DNA of 64,000 nucleotides, taken from contig NZ_JAIGNJ010000001.1 of NCBI RefSeq assembly GCF_019711415.1, positions 1,047,001 to 1,111,000 of the forward strand. The letters run 5' to 3'. Below, in pieces: positions 15,848 to 25,931 of the stretch (the stretch's first letter is position 1; each line of letters begins with the position of its first letter). A program made the position numbers and the translations under genes. The notes beneath the pieces were generated by a model. It had not been told where the DNA came from. It searched no databases and was given only the letters and a program-made list of their open reading frames with translations. This DNA is from Qipengyuania vesicularis. GTDB taxonomy: Bacteria; Pseudomonadota; Alphaproteobacteria; Sphingomonadales; Sphingomonadaceae.

Positions 15848-18800
15848 TTACTCGCTTTCCTGGTCCTGAATGGAGGGTTCATCCGGAATCACGTCTTCCG
15901 GATCGATTTCTGGTTCGACTTCCTCTCCGGTAATCGAGCGCCTGAGAAGGCGCGTCCCGTCATCGCTGAGCAGTCCCAGCTCGCGCGGATCGCGCACAGA
16001 AGCCGGATCATACATCGATTTGAGCGAGGTCAGCAGCTGGTAGAACTGCGCGCGAATATTGATGCGGAACTGCAGCGGGAGATTGGCGATCTGGCGGGTG
16101 ATGAAATTCGTCTCCGCACCCTCGCCCTGCCGCACGCCATCGAAGCGTACGCGGGTGACGATCTCGCCCGTCAGCGGCCCGTCCATGATCACGCGCATCT
16201 GCGAATAATCGAGGCTCCGCAGCGCATCGAAGGCGAAGTCGGCGATGGCCGACAGGTCCTCATAGGTCAGTTCGCCGACATAGGAGACATTGCCGCCCGG
16301 GGGGCGCGACAGGAGGATGCCCTCCTCGATCCGCCCATTGCCCGCCCGATCGAAGATGATCGGCACCGTCCCGTCAAAAGTCCCGGTGGCGGAAATATTC
16401 TCGAGCTCCATCTGGGCCACGAATTGCGCGGCATCCAGGCCGACAATCTCGAAAATATACGAGCGCTCTTCGCTGACGCCGAGATTCAGGTCGACCTCGC
16501 GCAGGATCAGCTCGCCGCCCATGAAGGGCCAACTGCCTCCGCTTACCGCTAGCAGCTCGCCATTGGTGAGGCTGAACGAGACTTCGCCGTCGAGCACTTC
16601 GACACCCGGATTGACCGAGGCGACCCTGATCGTCTGGTTCGGCGCTGTGGTGAGGTTGAGCAGGTCGGTGAATTCGATCGTACCACTCGCGCCCTTCACC
16701 GGTCCAAAGGCGGCGGCAAAGTCGAGATCGTCGGATGAGAAGGAGCCGGTGCTGGTTACCTCCCCACTCGGCGACCAGTCGATCCTCCCCTTGCCAGTGA
16801 CCACGCCCTCGGCATTGGCGATAACGCCCAGCGCCAGCTGGCTGATGTCGACCGGCTGCAATTGCTCGTCGAAGCGCAGCCCTTCGACGAGAAGATCGGC
16901 ATGGCCCGCACTCGTGCCGAGATCGTGGCGGATATCGGCCCTCGTGACGATGCGACCGCTCTCAGGCTCGCGCAGGGCAGCTTCGGCCCGGATGACATTG
17001 TCGACCAGCGTCAGCGATGCATCGCGGGCGGCCAGCGGCTCGAACCGATCGGGTTCCTCGCGGTCGAGGAGGGTAAAGCGACCGTCCGAAATCGCTAGAC
17101 GCCCATCGGCGTAGCTCCACTGACCCGCGGTATCGACCAGCGTCATGGGCACTGCGGCGAGCGCGATATCCGCATCAGCGAAGTCGCCGGAAATCGTGTC
17201 GCCGATGCTTGCCTCAAGCTCGGCCACGGCAAAGCGGCTCGTCTCGCCGGCAGCGCCAAGCGAGATGTCGAGATCCCGTGCGCTCAGCGCGCCGGGATAG
17301 GAAAGACTGACGGGTCCGCTTGAAAGGGCTAGCGGCGTGTCGCCGAGCGAGCCTCTGAGGTCGAGTGACGGCGTGCTCGCGGCAAGTTTCAGCCCGTCAT
17401 TCCCATATCTCATTGTCGGCTGGCCCTCGGAAGGACACAGGGTAAGACCGGGGCCGGCGAGGTTGAGCTCGGCCAATGCGAGGCGGCGGAAGGATATTCG
17501 CGTGCATTCCCGCCACAGCGCCAAGTCGCCGCCCGGTTGCCACCGTCCTCGCACCGGAAGCGATAGGCCATCGACAGCACCTCCGGGGATTGGCCCCGTT
17601 GCCTCGATCTCGCCGGAGAAGCCCAGGCTGCCGCCACCACCTTGGGCGATCGTCATGCTGGGGACTGCTATTTGCGATCCGCCTGCTTCATATGGAGCCA
17701 TTGTGAGGCGGAAGACCGCGTCCCCATCGCCCACGCGCTCCATCCGACCGTTGATGCGAGGGATCCCCGGACCTGCAGTTGCGAGGTTGCCTGCCAGGCG
17801 GGCCGGGCCTTCACCGCGGTCGGAATATTCGATGCGCGACGCAGAGAATATCCGCGCGCCGCTTCCACCCGTGATCTCAGCCTGCGGCACGAGGAAGGAG
17901 AAGCCACGTTCATCCGAACGATACCGCAAATCGGCGGTCAGCGCGCTACCGCGTGTCTCGTTGCGCAATGCGTTGCCCACCCGGCGCGCTATTGGCCCCA
18001 GGAACGTGTCCCCGCCCGAAGTGCTTAAGCCATCGATCGATAAAACGAGCGATTGGCCCAGGCGCAGGCCATTGCCCTCGACATCGCTCTCCACTTCCAG
18101 CCGCGCAAAGCCGTCGCGCGCCCGGATACGGCCCTCGGCCGTCAGCAGTGCGGCAAGCACCTGCGGCGCCTCCACCCCGCGCGCAGCGAGCGAGTAGCGC
18201 GCCGTCATGTCATCCTCGCGCATTTGTGCGCGCAGCGTCCCGGCGAGCGATTGCGCGCCATTTCCGGCAAGACTTGCACCGTCTGTGGCAAGCCTGACTT
18301 CGAACTGCGGGTCGGAGAGCTGTGCGTCGCTGGTCACGTCGATCTCCGCGACGGCCTGCGAGAGCGCAAGGTCCAGGTCGCCGCATGCGATGGATTGCGC
18401 CCTCAGCGGGCCGCTGAAGCTCGGCTCGCCTGCCGAAGTGCTGATTTTGCCGTAGAGCGTGGCGTCCGATGCATTGCAGTCATCGATCGAAAGATTCGGT
18501 GCTGCCGCCGCCAGGATGCCCTCAAAGCCACTGGCAAGATTGCCCGCGCCCCCGAATTTCAGCCCGATCGGACCGTAGTCGGTTTCCAGCAAACCCCGTC
18601 CATCGCGGATCGCGAGCTCGATCCCGGGGAGGACGGATGGTGCGTCGCTGCTCTCGTCGAAGAGTACGCTGTCCAGCGAACCGAAAGTGAGCTCGCCGTC
18701 GACGTAACGCCCGTAGATCCGCGGATTGACGAGCGTTACCCCGCCCACTTCCGGCAGGCCAAAGCGATGCTTGAGCTGCACGATAACGCGATCGGCGGTG

Positions 18801-19060
18801 AAATCGGGCGCTTCCGGGTCGCCGATCACAAGGTTGGAGATGATCTGGGTCTGGCCGCCAATCCGTTCGATGTCGTAGGTGGCCGGGAGCCCGCTCGCCT
18901 CGAGCTGGTCGGCAATATAGCCGTCCGCAATATCGATCCGGTTCGTCCAGGCGAAACCGGCCATGATGACAAGTCCGGCGGACACAAAGGAGGGAATCCC
19001 CCAGCGCTTCTTGCGCCAGCGGGGCCGTTCACTCACATATTGGCCTTCTGACCCGTCCAT
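15848..19060 (-). CDS. ydbH: YdbH-like AsmA/TamB-type intermembrane lipid transporter
   Basis: A 1070-residue protein. A basic N-terminus (RPRWRKKRWG) precedes one membrane anchor (about 25-45). A very long beta-strand-rich periplasmic region follows, with repeated short motifs such as LDLRGSLGD. The C-terminal stretch has LPLQFRINIRAQFYQLLTSL followed by an acidic tail. Such AsmA-like proteins form grooves that carry phospholipid to the outer membrane; in E. coli YdbH is partly redundant with TamB and YhdP. A GTG at 19036 with a better ribosome site (AGAAGG) could be the true start. First gene of the operon. Confidence 0.85.
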   Translation of the reverse strand: MDGSEGQYVSERPRWRKKRWGIPSFVSAGLVIMAGFAWTNRIDIADGYIADQLEASGLPATYDIERIGGQTQIISNLVIGDPEAPDFTADRVIVQLKHRFGLPEVGGVTLVNPRIYGRYVDGELTFGSLDSVLFDESSDAPSVLPGIELAIRDGRGLLETDYGPIGLKFGGAGNLASGFEGILAAAAPNLSIDDCNASDATLYGKISTSAGEPSFSGPLRAQSIACGDLDLALSQAVAEIDVTSDAQLSDPQFEVRLATDGASLAGNGAQSLAGTLRAQMREDDMTARYSLAARGVEAPQVLAALLTAEGRIRARDGFARLEVESDVEGNGLRLGQSLVLSIDGLSTSGGDTFLGPIARRVGNALRNETRGSALTADLRYRSDERGFSFLVPQAEITGGSGARIFSASRIEYSDRGEGPARLAGNLATAGPGIPRINGRMERVGDGDAVFRLTMAPYEAGGSQIAVPSMTIAQGGGGSLGFSGEIEATGPIPGGAVDGLSLPVRGRWQPGGDLALWRECTRISFRRLALAELNLAGPGLTLCPSEGQPTMRYGNDGLKLAASTPSLDLRGSLGDTPLALSSGPVSLSYPGALSARDLDISLGAAGETSRFAVAELEASIGDTISGDFADADIALAAVPMTLVDTAGQWSYADGRLAISDGRFTLLDREEPDRFEPLAARDASLTLVDNVIRAEAALREPESGRIVTRADIRHDLGTSAGHADLLVEGLRFDEQLQPVDISQLALGVIANAEGVVTGKGRIDWSPSGEVTSTGSFSSDDLDFAAAFGPVKGASGTIEFTDLLNLTTAPNQTIRVASVNPGVEVLDGEVSFSLTNGELLAVSGGSWPFMGGELILREVDLNLGVSEERSYIFEIVGLDAAQFVAQMELENISATGTFDGTVPIIFDRAGNGRIEEGILLSRPPGGNVSYVGELTYEDLSAIADFAFDALRSLDYSQMRVIMDGPLTGEIVTRVRFDGVRQGEGAETNFITRQIANLPLQFRINIRAQFYQLLTSLKSMYDPASVRDPRELGLLSDDGTRLLRRSITGEEVEPEIDPEDVIPDEPSIQDQESE

Positions 19061-19097
19061 TCATCCCCGCACTTGCGCGCATCGCAGCGGAAAGGCA

Positions 19098-19832
19098 ATG
19101 CAACGCATTGAAACGCCTTGGGGAGGGAAAAGGTTGCCGGACGGCGTACAAAAGACAATCGGCCATGCCGGGACAGGTCACCGTGAACGACTGCGGCGCC
19201 GGCTACTGAAGGGCGGTGCCGAATCCCTCGCCGATTACGAGCTGTTGGAATTCCTGCTTTTCGCCGCGTTTCGCCAAGGGGATACCAAGGCTCTGGCAAA
19301 CCGCCTTATCGGCCAGTTCGGCTCGTTCTCCGGGGTGCTAAATGCCGATCCCGGAGCGCTTGCCCAAGTGAAGGGCATGGGCGAAGCTAGCGCGGCGGCG
19401 CTCCATGCCGTATCGCTTTCGGCAAGGCGCATGGCCCGGGGTTCTGTCGAGAAGAAACCGGTACTCGGAAGCTGGCAGGCATTGCTCGACTATCTTGCCA
19501 TCGACATGGGCAACCTCAAGCACGAGCGTGTGCGCGTGCTTTATCTCGACACGCGCAACCGGCTGATCGACGACCATCTGGCGGCCGAAGGATCTATCGA
19601 CGAAGCCGCCATCCATCCGCGCGAAGTCATTCGCCGTGCGTTCGACGTGGGTGCGAGCGCGCTGATCCTCGTGCACAATCACCCGAGTGGCGATCCCGAG
19701 CCAAGCCGCGCCGACATCCACATCACCAAGCAGATCGCCGAAGCCGGGCGCCTGCTCAACGTCACGGTCCATGACCACGTGATCGTCGGGCGCGGCAGCC
19801 ACGTCTCGCTGCGCGCCAAGGGATTGATCTAG
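19098..19832 (+). CDS. radC: RadC/JAMM-domain protein
   Basis: A 244-residue protein. An N-terminal helix-hairpin-helix region (KGMGEASAAALHAVSL) is followed by an MPN/JAMM fold with the intact metal motif HNHPSGDPEPSRAD and an upstream Glu in HPREVIRRAF. The family was named for a DNA-repair phenotype, but its biochemical role is unsettled. The ATG at 19098 follows GGAAAGG. It is divergent from ydbH with only 37 bp between starts. Confidence 0.9.
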   Translation: MQRIETPWGGKRLPDGVQKTIGHAGTGHRERLRRRLLKGGAESLADYELLEFLLFAAFRQGDTKALANRLIGQFGSFSGVLNADPGALAQVKGMGEASAAALHAVSLSARRMARGSVEKKPVLGSWQALLDYLAIDMGNLKHERVRVLYLDTRNRLIDDHLAAEGSIDEAAIHPREVIRRAFDVGASALILVHNHPSGDPEPSRADIHITKQIAEAGRLLNVTVHDHVIVGRGSHVSLRAKGLI

Positions 19833-19838
19833 CCGACC

Positions 19839-22652
19839 TCAGATCTCGGGGGTGATCCCGTGCATAGCGTATTGCGCCTTTACTTCCGGCGCGATCCTAA
19901 GCGCGATCTCGATATCTTCCTTGCCGCGCTTGTCGCCCTGCTCGAGCCGGATAGCACCGCGCAAATAATGCGATGCCGCAAGCCCGGGGCTGAGTTCGAG
20001 CGCGCTGTCGAGATCGGCAAGCGCAGCCTGCGGATTGCCCATCCGGTAATGGACCATGGCACGACTATCGAGCATCGGTGCACTGTTGGTCGCGCGTTCG
20101 ATCGCACGAGTGCAGATGTCCAGCGCACCTTCGAGGCCAGTGTTGAACAGACCACGATACCAGCAGTCACTGTTGAGTGCGGTGGCATTTTGCGGCTTGT
20201 CCTTGACTTCTTCAGCCATGATTGAAAGGCCGCCGGCAAGATCTCCGGCCAAGCCCTTCACCGTGGCCAGCGTTCCCGCGAAGAAAGACGTTTCCTCTTC
20301 CGAGATCGGCAGGCTCTCCAGCAGTTCGATCGCTTCATCGGTCTTGCCAGCATATGCCATACGCTCAGCGAGCGTCATCGCCGTGTTGTTGTCTGGCTCG
20401 AGATCGTATGCCCGTTGGAGATCGGCGAGCCCTTCCTCGGTCCGGCCAAGCGATTGCTGGACATTGGAGCGCCATGCCAACACCCATGCCGAAGTGTCCT
20501 CTTCGACCAGCCTATCGAGATCTACCAACGCATCTTCGAAACGGTAGATTTCGTGAAGGAAGCCAGCCCGCTCCTGTAGCGGGCCGTAATCGTCCTCCTC
20601 GGCAAATTCGATTGCCTTGCCGTAAGCTTCAATGATTGGCTCCGCGCGATCGTCGAGGTCCTTGCGCGAGAGTTCCCACCGCCACACAATGTCTTCCGGC
20701 GCGATCAGACGGCTTTCCTTGCTGGCAAACCGGCGCGCCGCGCGCTTGATCTCTGGCAATTGATCGGGTGCGATTTCGCCCAGGGTCTGGATTACTTCGA
20801 CCTGGCCGGTGAAGCGATTTCCATCAAGCGAGCTATTCGCCGAGATACGTGTGTTGGCGTAAGTGGCTTCGAGGTTTTCTTCGCCCTCGAACACAAACCC
20901 CGACATGCCTTTCGGAAGGATCATTTCGCCCAGGATGCGGTTGCGCATGGGGCCTGCCGTGAAGACGGGAATATTGCGCCACTCGGGCTTGGCCCTGGTG
21001 GCATCGAAAGTCGCCGCCGGAGCCATGTCGGAATCGAGTATGAGACGCCCGTCCTTCCACTCGAAATCCGAGGAAGTAATGCCGCTTACCGACATCGTCC
21101 CGAATGCCTCTTCTTCATTGTAGTCGATGGAGACCGAACTCACCGTTCCCGAGCCTTCACCCGAAGCGAAGCTCTTGCCGATCCTCTTCAGCTGGTTTTC
21201 GTCGCCTTCATCCACCAGCTGGCGAAGGGCGGCGCTTTGCGGTCCATAGAATTTCACTTCGAGAGAGAAAAGCGCCGGCAGGTCGATACCCGCCGAATAG
21301 TCCGAAACCACCGACATCACCATATTCGGTGATTCCTGTTCGCGCTGACTCATTGCCACGAGATCAGCGCCATCTTCGGTCAGCGGCAAGGCATAGTAGA
21401 ATGCCGGAACCCAGCTGACATTTCCGATGCGCGTGGCTGTGCTGGTGCCGTCGAGCCAATAGTCCTGGTCATCGATCCGGGCCCTGACGATCATGTGATC
21501 AAAATTGCCCGGAATCGGCAGTAACTCGGCTACCGCGTCGCCACCGCGCGTCTGGACCAGCACGACCTGCGAATCGATGCCCATCTCGCTCAGCAGGGCA
21601 TGGAGTAGAACCGACTTGGCCTTGCAGTCTCCATAGCGCTTTTCCCAGGTTTCCTCGGCGTCCTGCGGCAGGTAGTTACCGCCATCGAGGCCATTGAGCA
21701 GGTAGCTGATTTCGTCTTGCACCAGCTGGGTGGCCAGCGCTGCCCGGCGCAGCGGATCGCGCGTTTTGCCCATGATGGAGGCCGCCTGCCGGGCAATTTC
21801 GCTGTCCGGTGCAATCTGGGCCGCCTTGCTAAAATGCGGCTCCATGGTCCGCGAAAGTTCCTGCCAGTCGGCGTAGGTGCCGACGCGCAGGACGTTTGCC
21901 CGGCGATAACGCGAGGGCGCGTCGTAAGGCATCTCGGGCATCTCCGCGAGCGGCAACGTGACCTCGATCTTGCGGATGCCATTCTCTTCGACCGGCTCGC
22001 CAATCGCAGCATGATCCTCGGCCCGCCAGTAGACTTCCTCGTCGGTGGGCCAGCTGACGATGGTGCGCGCGAAACCGACCTGCCATGGCTCCGTCCCGAG
22101 GTACTGCAGGACCTGCATCTCGTCACCCAGTGCCTGGTCGTCGACAGTCACCGAGTGGGTCAGGCGAAGGACATCGCCCACCTGAAGACCGGGGACGGCC
22201 AGCGTTGCGGTCAATTGCCCGTCAAGCAGGCGCTGTTCCAGCCCCTGTTCACGACGCAGCACGTCGAACTCGGCGCCTTCGCCGAGTACATCGATCGTCT
22301 TGCCATCACGCAGGATTTGCAGGCGATGGATGGTAAGGTCGCCCTTGTCGGGTAGCCAGCCAAGCGACAGCGTCCCGTTCTCCATCAGCGCCTGCGGATT
22401 GTCGATCCGCGTGGCGCGGTCGCCATAGGTGGTAACAATTCCGTCTTCGAGTCGATGCTGCCAGTCGAACACCAGCTGCGCAGGGCCATCCTTCACCTTG
22501 GTTGGATCGAGGGGCGCCTCCTCTACCCAGGCTGGAATATCGCCATAGAGAATTTCCTCCCCAGCAAATGCAGGGGCCGAAAAGCCGCAGAAAAGGACAG
22601 AGCCGGCTAGAAGTGCGCAGCGAAACGGGCGAGTAATCGATTTATCGTTCAT
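19839..22652 (-). CDS. Exported DUF3857/transglutaminase-like protein with TPR repeats
   Basis: A 937-residue protein. The signal peptide ends at about residue 30 (SAPAFA). A DUF3857 beta domain covers roughly 60-240. A transglutaminase-like core has the triad Cys343 (YGDCKAKS), His386 (NFDHMI) and Asp401 (YWLDGT). TPR-like helices lie in the last ~250 residues (for example LADLQRAYDLEPDNNTAM and ALADLDSALELSPGLAAS). Enzymes of this architecture are common in Bacteroidetes and sphingomonads; substrates are unknown. The start at 22652 is set by the signal peptide. It converges closely on radC. Confidence 0.88.
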   Translation of the reverse strand: MNDKSITRPFRCALLAGSVLFCGFSAPAFAGEEILYGDIPAWVEEAPLDPTKVKDGPAQLVFDWQHRLEDGIVTTYGDRATRIDNPQALMENGTLSLGWLPDKGDLTIHRLQILRDGKTIDVLGEGAEFDVLRREQGLEQRLLDGQLTATLAVPGLQVGDVLRLTHSVTVDDQALGDEMQVLQYLGTEPWQVGFARTIVSWPTDEEVYWRAEDHAAIGEPVEENGIRKIEVTLPLAEMPEMPYDAPSRYRRANVLRVGTYADWQELSRTMEPHFSKAAQIAPDSEIARQAASIMGKTRDPLRRAALATQLVQDEISYLLNGLDGGNYLPQDAEETWEKRYGDCKAKSVLLHALLSEMGIDSQVVLVQTRGGDAVAELLPIPGNFDHMIVRARIDDQDYWLDGTSTATRIGNVSWVPAFYYALPLTEDGADLVAMSQREQESPNMVMSVVSDYSAGIDLPALFSLEVKFYGPQSAALRQLVDEGDENQLKRIGKSFASGEGSGTVSSVSIDYNEEEAFGTMSVSGITSSDFEWKDGRLILDSDMAPAATFDATRAKPEWRNIPVFTAGPMRNRILGEMILPKGMSGFVFEGEENLEATYANTRISANSSLDGNRFTGQVEVIQTLGEIAPDQLPEIKRAARRFASKESRLIAPEDIVWRWELSRKDLDDRAEPIIEAYGKAIEFAEEDDYGPLQERAGFLHEIYRFEDALVDLDRLVEEDTSAWVLAWRSNVQQSLGRTEEGLADLQRAYDLEPDNNTAMTLAERMAYAGKTDEAIELLESLPISEEETSFFAGTLATVKGLAGDLAGGLSIMAEEVKDKPQNATALNSDCWYRGLFNTGLEGALDICTRAIERATNSAPMLDSRAMVHYRMGNPQAALADLDSALELSPGLAASHYLRGAIRLEQGDKRGKEDIEIALRIAPEVKAQYAMHGITPEI

Positions 22653-22820
22653 GCAGCACGACTTATCGACGTCGCAGCATGCGCGCAATGTTTCTGCGAC
22701 GAGTGGGTTGCGCCTGTTCAACCATGGCACAACGGGCAAACGAGGGGTGCAAGCCTTGCCAGCGCGCCCGTGCCTCTCTAGCGGGTCGCGGCATATCCCA
22801 GACACATACGGAGTCGACCC

Positions 22821-24131
22821 ATGGTCCCCCGCTACGCCCGCCCAGCCATGACTGCCATCTGGGAGCCGGAATCGAAATACCGCATCTGGTTCGAGATCGA
22901 AGCTCACGCGACCGAGAAGCTCGGCGAACTGGGCGTCGTGCCCAAGAGCGCGGCCAAGGCTCTGTGGGACTGGTGGGCAACCAATCCGAAGATCGACGTC
23001 GAGGCGATTGACGCGATCGAGGCGGTGACGAAGCACGATGTGATCGCCTTCCTCACCTGGGTGGCGGAAAACGTGGGCGACGAGGCGCGCTTCATGCACC
23101 AGGGCATGACCAGCTCCGACGTGCTCGACACGACGCTGGCAGTGCAGCTGGCGCGCTCGACCGACTTGCTGCTCGAAGACCTCAACCAGTTACTCGCCGC
23201 GATCAAGCGCCGTGCAGAAGAGCACAAGTATACGCCGACCATCGGCCGCAGCCATGGCATCCATGCAGAGCCGGTCACCTTCGGTCTCAAGCTGGCGCAG
23301 GCCTATGCCGAATTCGACCGGTGCAAGACCCGCCTGATCGCCGCGCGCGAGGAAATCGCCACCTGCGCCATCTCCGGTGCAGTCGGCACCTTCGCCAATA
23401 TCGATCCGAGCGTCGAGGAATATGTCGCCGAAAAGCTGGGCCTGAAGCCCGAGCCGGTCTCGACGCAGGTAATCCCGCGCGATCGCCACGCCATGTATTT
23501 CGCGACGCTGGCCGTCATTGCCGGGTCTATAGAGCGTCTATCGGTCGAAGTGCGCCATCTCCAGCGCACCGAAGTGCTCGAGGCCGAGGAGTTCTTCTCC
23601 AAGGGCCAGAAGGGCTCAAGCGCGATGCCCCACAAGCGCAATCCGATCCTCACCGAGAACCTGACAGGCCAGGCGCGTATGATCCGCGCCTACGCCCTCC
23701 CGGCGCTCGAAAACGTGGCTCTGTGGCACGAGCGCGATATCTCGCACTCTTCGGTCGAGCGTTTCATCGGACCCGATGCGACGATCACGCTCGATTTCGC
23801 CCTCGCCCGCCTCACCGGCGTGGTCGACAAGCTGCTCGTCTATCCCGAGCGCATGCAGGCGAACATGGACCGCATGGGTGGCCTGATCCATTCGCAGCGC
23901 GTTCTGCTTGCCCTCACCCAGAACGGCGTGAGCCGCGAGGACGCCTATCGCCTCGTCCAGCGCAACGCGATGAAGGTGTGGGAATCGGACGGCAAGCTGA
24001 TGCTGCTCGACCTTCTCAAGCAGGACGAGGAGGTGACCGCCGCTCTCACCCACGAGCAGCTCGAGGAACGCTTCGACCTCGATTACCACTTCAAGCAGGT
24101 GGACACGATCTTCGACCGGGTGTTCGGCTAG
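22821..24131 (+). CDS. purB: Adenylosuccinate lyase
   Basis: A 436-residue fumarase-superfamily enzyme acting twice in purine synthesis: SAICAR to AICAR, and adenylosuccinate to AMP. The signature GSSAMPHKRNPILTENL near residue 265 contains the catalytic serine. TSSDVLDTT and GRSHGIHAEP are also present. The ATG at 22821 follows GGAG, and the start MVPRYARPAM is typical of the short PurB class. Confidence 0.97.
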   Translation: MVPRYARPAMTAIWEPESKYRIWFEIEAHATEKLGELGVVPKSAAKALWDWWATNPKIDVEAIDAIEAVTKHDVIAFLTWVAENVGDEARFMHQGMTSSDVLDTTLAVQLARSTDLLLEDLNQLLAAIKRRAEEHKYTPTIGRSHGIHAEPVTFGLKLAQAYAEFDRCKTRLIAAREEIATCAISGAVGTFANIDPSVEEYVAEKLGLKPEPVSTQVIPRDRHAMYFATLAVIAGSIERLSVEVRHLQRTEVLEAEEFFSKGQKGSSAMPHKRNPILTENLTGQARMIRAYALPALENVALWHERDISHSSVERFIGPDATITLDFALARLTGVVDKLLVYPERMQANMDRMGGLIHSQRVLLALTQNGVSREDAYRLVQRNAMKVWESDGKLMLLDLLKQDEEVTAALTHEQLEERFDLDYHFKQVDTIFDRVFG

Positions 24132-24188
24132 ACGGCGCGGTTTTCTGGGCCTAGCATCACTCTCAAACACAACGGGAGGCACGAACAC

Positions 24189-24542
24189 ATGCAAGTCGTC
24201 AGAACGGTCCTGTGGGTCTTCCTGCTGGTGGGCATTCTCGCCTTTTCCTTCGGCAATTGGGACAAGCAGATCGACGTGCGCATTTGGCCCAACATCGTTT
24301 GGGACACGCGCGTTCCCGCCCTTGTGATCGTCTCCTTCCTGATCGGCATCATCCCGATGTGGCTCTATCATCGCGGCGTGCGCTGGCGTCAGTCCCGGCG
24401 CATTTCGGCGCTTGAAACGGCCACGCAGAAGATGGCCGGCCCCAAGCCGATCGAAGCGACGCCCGCCCCGACCCCGACGCATGCATCCACCCCCGCCGAA
24501 CCCGGCAATCCTATCGATCCGGAGCCCACGACAAACTCATGA
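24189..24542 (+). CDS. LapA-domain membrane protein
   Basis: A 117-residue protein with two membrane helices (about 5-24 and 43-65) separated by a short loop with NWDKQIDVRIWP. This is the pattern of LapA/DUF1049 proteins. A Pro/Thr-rich tail follows (KPIEATPAPTPTHAS). In enterobacteria LapA and LapB take part in LPS assembly; there is no lapB beside it here. It overlaps pyrF by 4 bp (ATGA). Confidence 0.8.
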   Translation: MQVVRTVLWVFLLVGILAFSFGNWDKQIDVRIWPNIVWDTRVPALVIVSFLIGIIPMWLYHRGVRWRQSRRISALETATQKMAGPKPIEATPAPTPTHASTPAEPGNPIDPEPTTNS

Positions 24543-25213
24543 GCAATCCCGTCTATCTCGCCCTGGATGTGCCGCGCCTTCGTGACGCGGTCGACCTGGC
24601 GGAGAAGGTCAAAGCGCATGTCGGCGGTATCAAGCTGGGGCTGGAATTCTTCAACGCCCACGGCGCGCACGGCGTGCATATGCTATCGCAAATCGGCCTG
24701 CCGATCTTCCTCGATCTGAAACTGCACGATATTCCCAACACCGTTGCCGCCGCGATGCAGGCGATCCACGTGCTCGAACCTTCCATCGTGACGATCCATG
24801 CCTGTGGCGGTCGTGCGATGATGGAAGATGCCAAGGCGGCCGCGGGCGAGCATACCAAGGTTGTCGGCGTCACCATGCTGACCAGCCTGGACGAGCGCGA
24901 TCTTGCCGCCACGGGCGTTGGCGGCACGCCGCACGATCACGTCATGCGTCTGGCAGATCTCGCACACAAGGCCGGGCTCGACGGCGTCGTCTGCTCGGGC
25001 CACGAGGTGAAGGCAGTGCATGATCAATGGAAGGACGGCTTCTTTGTCGTGCCCGGACTGCGCCCCGAAGGCAGCGACGTGGGAGACCAGAAACGGGTGG
25101 TCACCCCGCGCCAGGCGCGCGATCACGGCGCCAGTGTCCTCGTCATCGGTCGTCCTATCAGCCGCGCCGAAGATCCCGAGGCCGCCGCCCGCGCCATCGA
25201 AGCGACGCTTTAG
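24539..25213 (+). CDS. pyrF: Orotidine 5'-phosphate decarboxylase
   Basis: A 224-residue TIM barrel converting OMP to UMP. The catalytic Asp-Lys-Asp array lies in FLDLKLHDIPNTV near residues 60-72. The phosphate-binding end has VVPGLRPEG and VIGRPIS. It is translationally coupled to the LapA-like gene and lies 12 bp before trpF. Confidence 0.97.
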   Translation: MSNPVYLALDVPRLRDAVDLAEKVKAHVGGIKLGLEFFNAHGAHGVHMLSQIGLPIFLDLKLHDIPNTVAAAMQAIHVLEPSIVTIHACGGRAMMEDAKAAAGEHTKVVGVTMLTSLDERDLAATGVGGTPHDHVMRLADLAHKAGLDGVVCSGHEVKAVHDQWKDGFFVVPGLRPEGSDVGDQKRVVTPRQARDHGASVLVIGRPISRAEDPEAAARAIEATL

Positions 25214-25225
25214 GCCTGATTTCCC

Positions 25226-25867
25226 ATGCCAACCGCAATCAAGATCTGCGGCATCTCAAGTGTCGAGGCGCTCGACGCGGCAATCGAGGCGCGTGCCGAC
25301 TACATTGGCCTCGTGTTCTTCCCGCCCTCCCCGCGCCATGTCGATGCGCACGCCGCGAGCGCGCTGGCCATGCGAGCCGGTGCCCGGATCGGGCGCGTCG
25401 GTCTATTCGTCGATGCCGATGACGGCCTGATTGCCGAAGGCATCGCAAGCGGGCGGCTGGATGCGGTACAATTGCATGGAGAGGAAACGCCCAAGCGCGT
25501 GGCCGAGGTCAAGGGCCGGTTCAAACTTCCCGTCTGGAAAGCGATATCGGTCGCCTCCGCCGGGGATGTGGCAGCAGCGGAGACTTATCGGGACGTGGCT
25601 GACCTGCTGCTGTTCGATGCCAAGACCCCGAAAGATGCCGCTCTCCCAGGCGGCATGGGCCTGCGTTTCGACTGGTCGTTACTGAAAGGCTGGAAGGGCC
25701 GTCACGGCTGGGGCCTTGCCGGCGGCCTGACCCCGGCAAATGTCGCCGATGCAGTGGCCCAGTCCGCAGCCCCGCTGGTTGATACGTCTTCGGGCGTCGA
25801 GAGCGCGCCGGGCATCAAGGACGCCGCCCTGATCCGTTCGTTCTGCGAAGCTGCACGCTCGATCTAG
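25226..25867 (+). CDS. trpF: Phosphoribosylanthranilate isomerase
   Basis: A 213-residue TIM barrel acting in tryptophan synthesis. The general-base Cys is in KICGISS near residue 8, and the general-acid Asp is in VDTSSGVES. FDWSLLKGW and GGLTPANV complete the signature. No trpB or trpA follows here, so trpF is detached from the rest of the trp genes in this window. Confidence 0.96.
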   Translation: MPTAIKICGISSVEALDAAIEARADYIGLVFFPPSPRHVDAHAASALAMRAGARIGRVGLFVDADDGLIAEGIASGRLDAVQLHGEETPKRVAEVKGRFKLPVWKAISVASAGDVAAAETYRDVADLLLFDAKTPKDAALPGGMGLRFDWSLLKGWKGRHGWGLAGGLTPANVADAVAQSAAPLVDTSSGVESAPGIKDAALIRSFCEAARSI

Positions 25868-25870
25868 GGC

Positions 25871-25910
25871 CGCAAAAAAGGGGCGGAACCGCATAGCGGC
25901 CCGCCCCTTC
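25871..25910 (-). terminator. Intrinsic terminator of the barrel gene
   Basis: On the minus strand, AAGGGGCGG pairs with CCGCCCCTT, enclosing an inner GCCGC/GCGGT pairing, followed by TTTTTT. The T tract is on the minus side, so it ends the gene at 25932; the hairpin also separates it from convergent trpF. Confidence 0.8.
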
Positions 25911-25931
25911 GAGAACCGTGGCAGTTAGACC

